Positions 6,166 to 8,965 of a stretch of 8,965 nucleotides of DNA are shown one piece after another. A model generated the notes under the pieces. The model was not told the origin of the DNA, made no database searches, and worked only from the letters and a program-made list of their open reading frames with translations. This stretch comes from Planctomycetales bacterium (lineage in GTDB: Bacteria > Planctomycetota > Planctomycetia > Pirellulales > Thermoguttaceae). The translations under genes were made by a program, and so were the position numbers. Positions within the stretch are counted from its first letter, which is position 1. Each line of letters opens with the position of its first letter. Location of the stretch: positions 1 through 8,965 of the forward strand of contig SKJM01000690.1 in NCBI GenBank assembly GCA_007122045.1, read 5' to 3'.

Positions 6166-6194
6166 TTGACCCAATCGCCCCCGCTGCGTATCCT
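6166..6194 (+). promoter_or_regulatory. Sigma70-type promoter for the SRPBCC/epimerase gene
   Basis: TTGACC (6166-6171) and TATCCT (6189-6194) are separated by 17 nt. The predicted start near 6201 leaves a leader of about 113 nt. That leader holds a 23-codon open frame (ATG 6246 to TGA 6317) whose stop overlaps the main gene's start as ATGA. Confidence 0.5.
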
Positions 6195-6313
6195 TCCTAC
6201 GGGGACCATCCCATTTTCGCGGCGAACGGGCGTTATCCTGCACGAATGCCTTCTCCGCCGCGACAATTGGGACAGGTCGCCCGTGAACGGTTACCACCAA
6301 CGGGGAGCCGCCA

Positions 6314-7657
6314 ATGAGACCGGAAACCTTTCGCCGCGAGATCGCGCTGCCGGTGTCGGCCGCCGAGGCCTTCGCCTGGCACGCGCGACCAGGCGCGCTG
6401 GAACGCCTGCTGCCGCCGTGGGACGACGTTCGGATATTGTCGCGCACGGGGGGCATCGAAAACGGCGCCCGCGTCGAGCTATCCGTGCCCGCCGGCCCGT
6501 TCCGGGTGAAGTGGCTGGCCGAGCACCGCGAGGTGGACCCGCCGCACGAGTTCCGCGACGTATCACTCCGCGGACCGTTCCGGCTGTGGGACCACCGGCA
6601 CCGGTTCGAGCCGCGCGGCGAGGCGGCGTGCACGCTGATCGACCGGATCGACTACGCCTGCCCCGGCGGCCTACTGGGCCGATTCTTGAGCGGCGGGTGC
6701 GTCCGGCGCCGGCTCGACCGGGTGTTCCGCTACCGGCACGACACCACCGCCGCCGATCTGGCCGTGCACGCCAGGTACGCCGATCGGCCGCGAATGAAGG
6801 TGGCCGTCAGCGGCGCCTCGGGCCTGGTCGGCTCGACGCTCTGCCACCTGTTGACCACCGGCGGGCACGAGGCGGTTGCCCTGCGGCGCGACGCCGAAAA
6901 CCGCATCGATGCGGCGCCGGCCGACGGGGCCGACGCCGTGGTCCACCTGGCCGGTGAGAATATCGCCGCACGCCGCTGGTCGAAGGAGCAGAAGCAGCGA
7001 ATCCGCGACAGCCGCGTCGAGGTGACCCGCTGCCTGTGCGACGACCTGCTGAAGCTGGCCAATCCACCCAAGACGCTGCTCGCGGCGTCGGGCGTGCACT
7101 TTTACGGCAGCCGGGGCGACGAGTCGCTCCGCGAAACCAGTGCCCGCGGCGACGGCTTCCTGGCCGAGGTGTGCGTCGAATGGGAGGAAGCGGCTCGGGC
7201 TGTCCGCGATGCCGGCTTGCGGGTGGCCGCGTTGCGGTTCGGCGTGGTCCTCAGCCCGCGGGGAGGGGCGCTGCGCCTGATGCTGCCGCCGTTTCGCTTC
7301 GGCGCCGGCGGGCGGATGGGACCGGGCGACCAGATGATGAGTTGGGTCACGCTCGACGACGCCGTCTCGGCCATCCATCACGTGCTGATGCACGAGGAGT
7401 TGCGCGGCCCGGTGAACGTGGCCTCGCCGCAGCCGATTTCCAACGCCGACTTCGCAAGCACGCTCGCCCGCGTGCTCCACCGTCCCGCGCTGGCCCCCGT
7501 GCCGGCTTTCGCCGCGAAGGCGGCGCTGGGCGAGATGGCCGAGGAACTGCTGCTTTCCAGCATCCGAGCCGTACCGGCTGTTCTCCAGGAAACCGACTTC
7601 ACCTTCCGCCACGCCGACGTGGAGACCGCGCTGCGGCATTTGCTGGGGCGGTGGTAG
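6314..7657 (+). CDS. SRPBCC domain fused to TIGR01777-type NAD(P) epimerase-like protein
   Basis: This 447-aa protein has two domains. Residues 1 to about 155 form an SRPBCC/START-like ligand-binding domain, with the typical opening LPVSAAEAFAWHARPGALERLLPPW and a later LWDHRHRFEP. From residue 161 (MKVAVSGASGLVGSTL) a Rossmann domain begins with GASGLVG at 167-173. HLAGENIAARRW, the SGVHFYGSRGDE segment, GPGDQMMSWVTLDDAVSAIHHVL and NVASPQPISNADF follow, as in TIGR01777 (YfcH-like) short-chain reductase/epimerase proteins. The fusion is known in several phyla. No reaction has been firmly assigned to this family, so the substrate is unknown. It is expected in the cytoplasm. A GGGGAG site lies about 6 nt before ATG 6314. 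It has its own promoter and converges on the pseudogene downstream. Confidence 0.88.
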   Translation: MRPETFRREIALPVSAAEAFAWHARPGALERLLPPWDDVRILSRTGGIENGARVELSVPAGPFRVKWLAEHREVDPPHEFRDVSLRGPFRLWDHRHRFEPRGEAACTLIDRIDYACPGGLLGRFLSGGCVRRRLDRVFRYRHDTTAADLAVHARYADRPRMKVAVSGASGLVGSTLCHLLTTGGHEAVALRRDAENRIDAAPADGADAVVHLAGENIAARRWSKEQKQRIRDSRVEVTRCLCDDLLKLANPPKTLLAASGVHFYGSRGDESLRETSARGDGFLAEVCVEWEEAARAVRDAGLRVAALRFGVVLSPRGGALRLMLPPFRFGAGGRMGPGDQMMSWVTLDDAVSAIHHVLMHEELRGPVNVASPQPISNADFASTLARVLHRPALAPVPAFAAKAALGEMAEELLLSSIRAVPAVLQETDFTFRHADVETALRHLLGRW

Positions 7658-7686
7658 ATACACCTATGGCACTGCGCGAAATACAA

Positions 7687-7701
7687 GTCGGTGTAGCCGA
7701 C
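7687..7701. terminator. Small hairpin in the convergent gap
   Basis: GTCGG (7687-7691) and CCGAC (7697-7701) form a 5-bp stem with a TGTAG loop, between the SRPBCC/epimerase stop (7657) and the - strand pseudogene stop (7732). The location suits a transcript end, but no T-run supports intrinsic termination. Confidence 0.25.
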
Positions 7702-7731
7702 GATAGCTTGTGAAGCACGCTTACCCAACCA

Positions 7732-8459
7732 TTACGGGCCGAACTGCTCTTCAATGTGCCCCAGCAGCCACGGCAGGTTGCAGGAGACGCGGTGTTCCGT
7801 CTCGACGGGCTGGCGAACCTGAGACACGAGAAAACACCGGGTGGCCCCGACCATTTCGGCCAGGGGCGTCAGGCGTTCCATATCGTGGGCACTCGGGCTG
7901 GCGCTGAGCTTCACTTCGAAGGCCCAACGCCGGCCGCCCAGGATGAGCAACAGGTCCAGTTCCATCCGGTCGCTGGTGCGAAGGAAATAGGCGTCGAAGG
8001 GAACGTCGCACTGTTGCAGCGCGATGAGCACCTGCTCGATGACGAACCCCTCCCAGCTTGCGCCCACCCACGGCTGCGCGAGCAGTTCCGCTGCGTCGGG
8101 CACGTGTAGCAGGGCGTGCAGCAGGCCGCTGTCGCGCCAGTAGACCTTCGGCGTTTTCACCAGGCGCTTGCCGATGTTCGCATGGGAGGGCGGCAATCGC
8201 CGGACGAGAAACGCTCCTTCCAGGTAGTCGAGGTACCGGTTCACCGTATGATACGACACGCCCAGGCTCTGGCCGAGCCGAGACGCATTCCAAGCTTGGC
8301 CATGCTGGGCGGCGAGCATCTTCAGCACAGGTCGAAGTAGCCCCCCCCAATCTGGCGGGAAAGGGTGATTTTCCCGCACTGGCGCGGCCCGACCAGGGCC
8401 ACGGCGGGGTAGTCGGCGAGGCGGTTCCGGACGACGGCGGTGATGTGGCGGGGGAGCAT
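7732..8459 (-). pseudogene. AAA_14/DUF4143 ATPase with internal deletion
   Basis: Two pieces of one gene are visible. From ATG 8459 a frame reads MLPRHITAVVRNRLADYP, then VALVGPRQCGKITLSRQ and YFDL, before a stop near 8322. This is the N-terminus of an AAA_14 ATPase, but Walker A has Ile where Ser/Thr should follow GK. In another frame, from about 8335 to 7732, comes the C-terminal part: helix-turn-helix-like NASRLGQSLGVSYHTVNRYL, then KRLVKTPKVYWRDSGLLHALL, WEGFVIEQ and ELDLLL...FEVK. The last is the PD-(D/E)XK-like core of DUF4143. The middle (end of the ATPase with Walker B, sensor region, linker) is missing, about 150 residues by comparison with the usual 380-430. ATP hydrolysis should be lost. 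The C-terminal fragment is still an open frame of up to 215 aa from GTG 8379 and might be expressed. Confidence 0.8.
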
Positions 8460-8514
8460 TCTTTGTTTTTTAGAATTCCATTTCTAATTTGCAAGCCGCC
8501 GGGAACTGCAATCG

Positions 8515-8601
8515 TGGGATAGGCTTCCAGCCTGTCGACGAGAAAGACAGGCTGAAAGCCTGTCCTACGCGGAAAAGACAGGCTGAAAGCCTGTCCTACG
8601 C
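8515..8601. repeat. Cluster of GACAGGCT palindromes (REP-like)
   Basis: A 28-nt unit occurs twice as exact copies at 8543-8570 and 8574-8601, a period of 31 nt. Each contains the hairpin GACAGGCT-GAA-AGCCTGTC followed by CTACGC. To the left, 8517-8536 is an inverted copy matching at 18 of 20 positions, so the left and first right units form a larger dyad around a short spacer. The design (GGCT-G(A/G)AA-AGCC then TCCTAC) is shared with the element at 220-275. I recall very similar units scattered in planctomycete genomes, where they create spurious RTGFQPV-like peptides. It lies between the end of the oxidoreductase gene and the ATPase pseudogene. Confidence 0.8.
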
Positions 8602-8637
8602 AATTCGGTTCACACCGCCTTGCCTCGCAGTTCGCCC

Positions 8638-8965
8638 TCAGACCTGTTCCGGTAACTGATACGGCTCGCGGCAGGGCCGGGCAAGGAACTCGTTGGCGAT
8701 GTCCGAGTTGGTGAACTTCTCCGCTTGCGGATCCCACCGCAGGCGCTGGCCCGTCTCGCCGGTCCGTTCGCTCACCCACCGGGCGATATTGCCCAGGTGC
8801 GCCACGGTAACCGAACGATGGCCGATCTCCACGTCGGCAACCGGTTGCCGGCGCTCCTTGATGCAATCGATCCAATTCCGGTGGTGGTTCGTGCTGCGGT
8901 AGAGTTCCACCTGCGGGTCCACGAGCGGCTCCTCGGCCAGTTCCGGCGGGTCGGACACAACGCGG
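8638..8965 (-). CDS. Gfo/Idh/MocA family oxidoreductase, C-terminal part (partial)
   Basis: A - strand frame enters from the right edge (first full codon at 8964) and ends at TGA 8638-8640, giving 108 residues. It contains HHRNWIDCIKERRQPVADVEIGHRSVTVAHLGNIA, then LRWDPQAEKFTNSDIANEFLARPCREPYQL. This is the typical end of planctomycete Gfo/Idh/MocA dehydrogenases, where 'NW.DCI..R..P..DVE.GHRS...H.GNIA' is followed by 'RWDP..E.F..D.EAN..L.RP.R.P(Y/W)'. Such enzymes are NAD(P)-dependent sugar or inositol dehydrogenases, often exported in this phylum. The N-terminal cofactor-binding domain and any signal peptide are outside the window, so substrate and location are unknown. Confidence 0.88.
   Translation of the reverse strand, partial: RVVSDPPELAEEPLVDPQVELYRSTNHHRNWIDCIKERRQPVADVEIGHRSVTVAHLGNIARWVSERTGETGQRLRWDPQAEKFTNSDIANEFLARPCREPYQLPEQV

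Noticed and set aside
5641..6957. 438-codon + strand open frame across the cupin and SRPBCC genes
   Set aside because: It overlaps two well-supported genes in another frame and is extremely Arg-rich, typical of a GC-rich shadow frame.
8470..8487. AT-rich inverted repeat TTAGAA/TTCTAA upstream of the ATPase pseudogene
   Set aside because: Six-base AT arms are likely by chance in an AT island, and no operator or terminator features accompany them.
8543..8601. Possible CRISPR array
   Set aside because: Only two exact units with a 3-nt gap between them, an internal palindrome, and no unique spacers or cas genes. It is a REP-like tandem.
7751..8875. Long - strand open frame (374 codons) covering the pseudogene, repeats and part of the oxidoreductase gene
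   Set aside because: It reads the repeats as RTGFQPVF-like peptide and runs out of frame through recognisable DUF4143 and oxidoreductase coding sequence. It is a high-GC shadow frame.

Overview
The window is GC-rich (only short AT-rich islands), densely coding, and looks like a chromosomal segment of a planctomycete, probably in or near the Pirellulales. The grounds are gene content: a Gfo/Idh/MocA oxidoreductase C-terminus of the type abundant in that phylum, an SRPBCC-epimerase fusion, an outer-membrane-type beta-barrel ending in Trp, a DUF4143 ATPase remnant, and dispersed palindromic elements ending in TCCTAC of the kind I recall from these genomes. No marker gene fixes the taxonomy, so this is inference.

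Left part (1-3547, + strand): a glycerol catabolism locus. The end of glycerol kinase (glpK) is followed by a 533-nt gap holding a palindromic REP-like element, a hairpin, a 26-codon mini-ORF and a good sigma70-type promoter. Next come a secreted PHP-domain metallo-phosphoesterase and, 93 nt later, the FAD-dependent glycerol-3-phosphate dehydrogenase (glpD). Glycerol kinase makes glycerol-3-phosphate and GlpD oxidises it to DHAP. The exported PHP enzyme between them may release glycerol or a glycerol phosphate outside the cytoplasm. That role is inferred from position only.

Middle part (3548-5606): two small overlapping genes of unknown function on the - strand (convergent with glpD), then a gene-poor stretch leading to a promoter and a 371-aa predicted outer-membrane beta-barrel protein on the + strand.

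Right-middle part (5607-7657): a single-domain cupin protein and a two-domain SRPBCC/TIGR01777 protein, each with its own promoter-like sequence. Four + strand promoter candidates in the window all have exactly 17 nt between the -35-like and -10-like hexamers.

Right end (7658-8965, - strand): a decayed AAA_14/DUF4143 ATPase gene. It keeps an N-terminal stub with a damaged Walker A and the C-terminal DUF4143 part, but has lost the middle and changes frame at the junction. A cluster of GACAGGCT palindromes follows, then the C-terminus of a Gfo/Idh/MocA oxidoreductase running off the edge.

I found no tRNA, rRNA, intact mobile element or CRISPR array. The points most worth a second look are the PHP enzyme inside the glp locus, the two related palindromic repeat types, the ATPase with an internal deletion, and the unrecognised overlapping small-gene pair.
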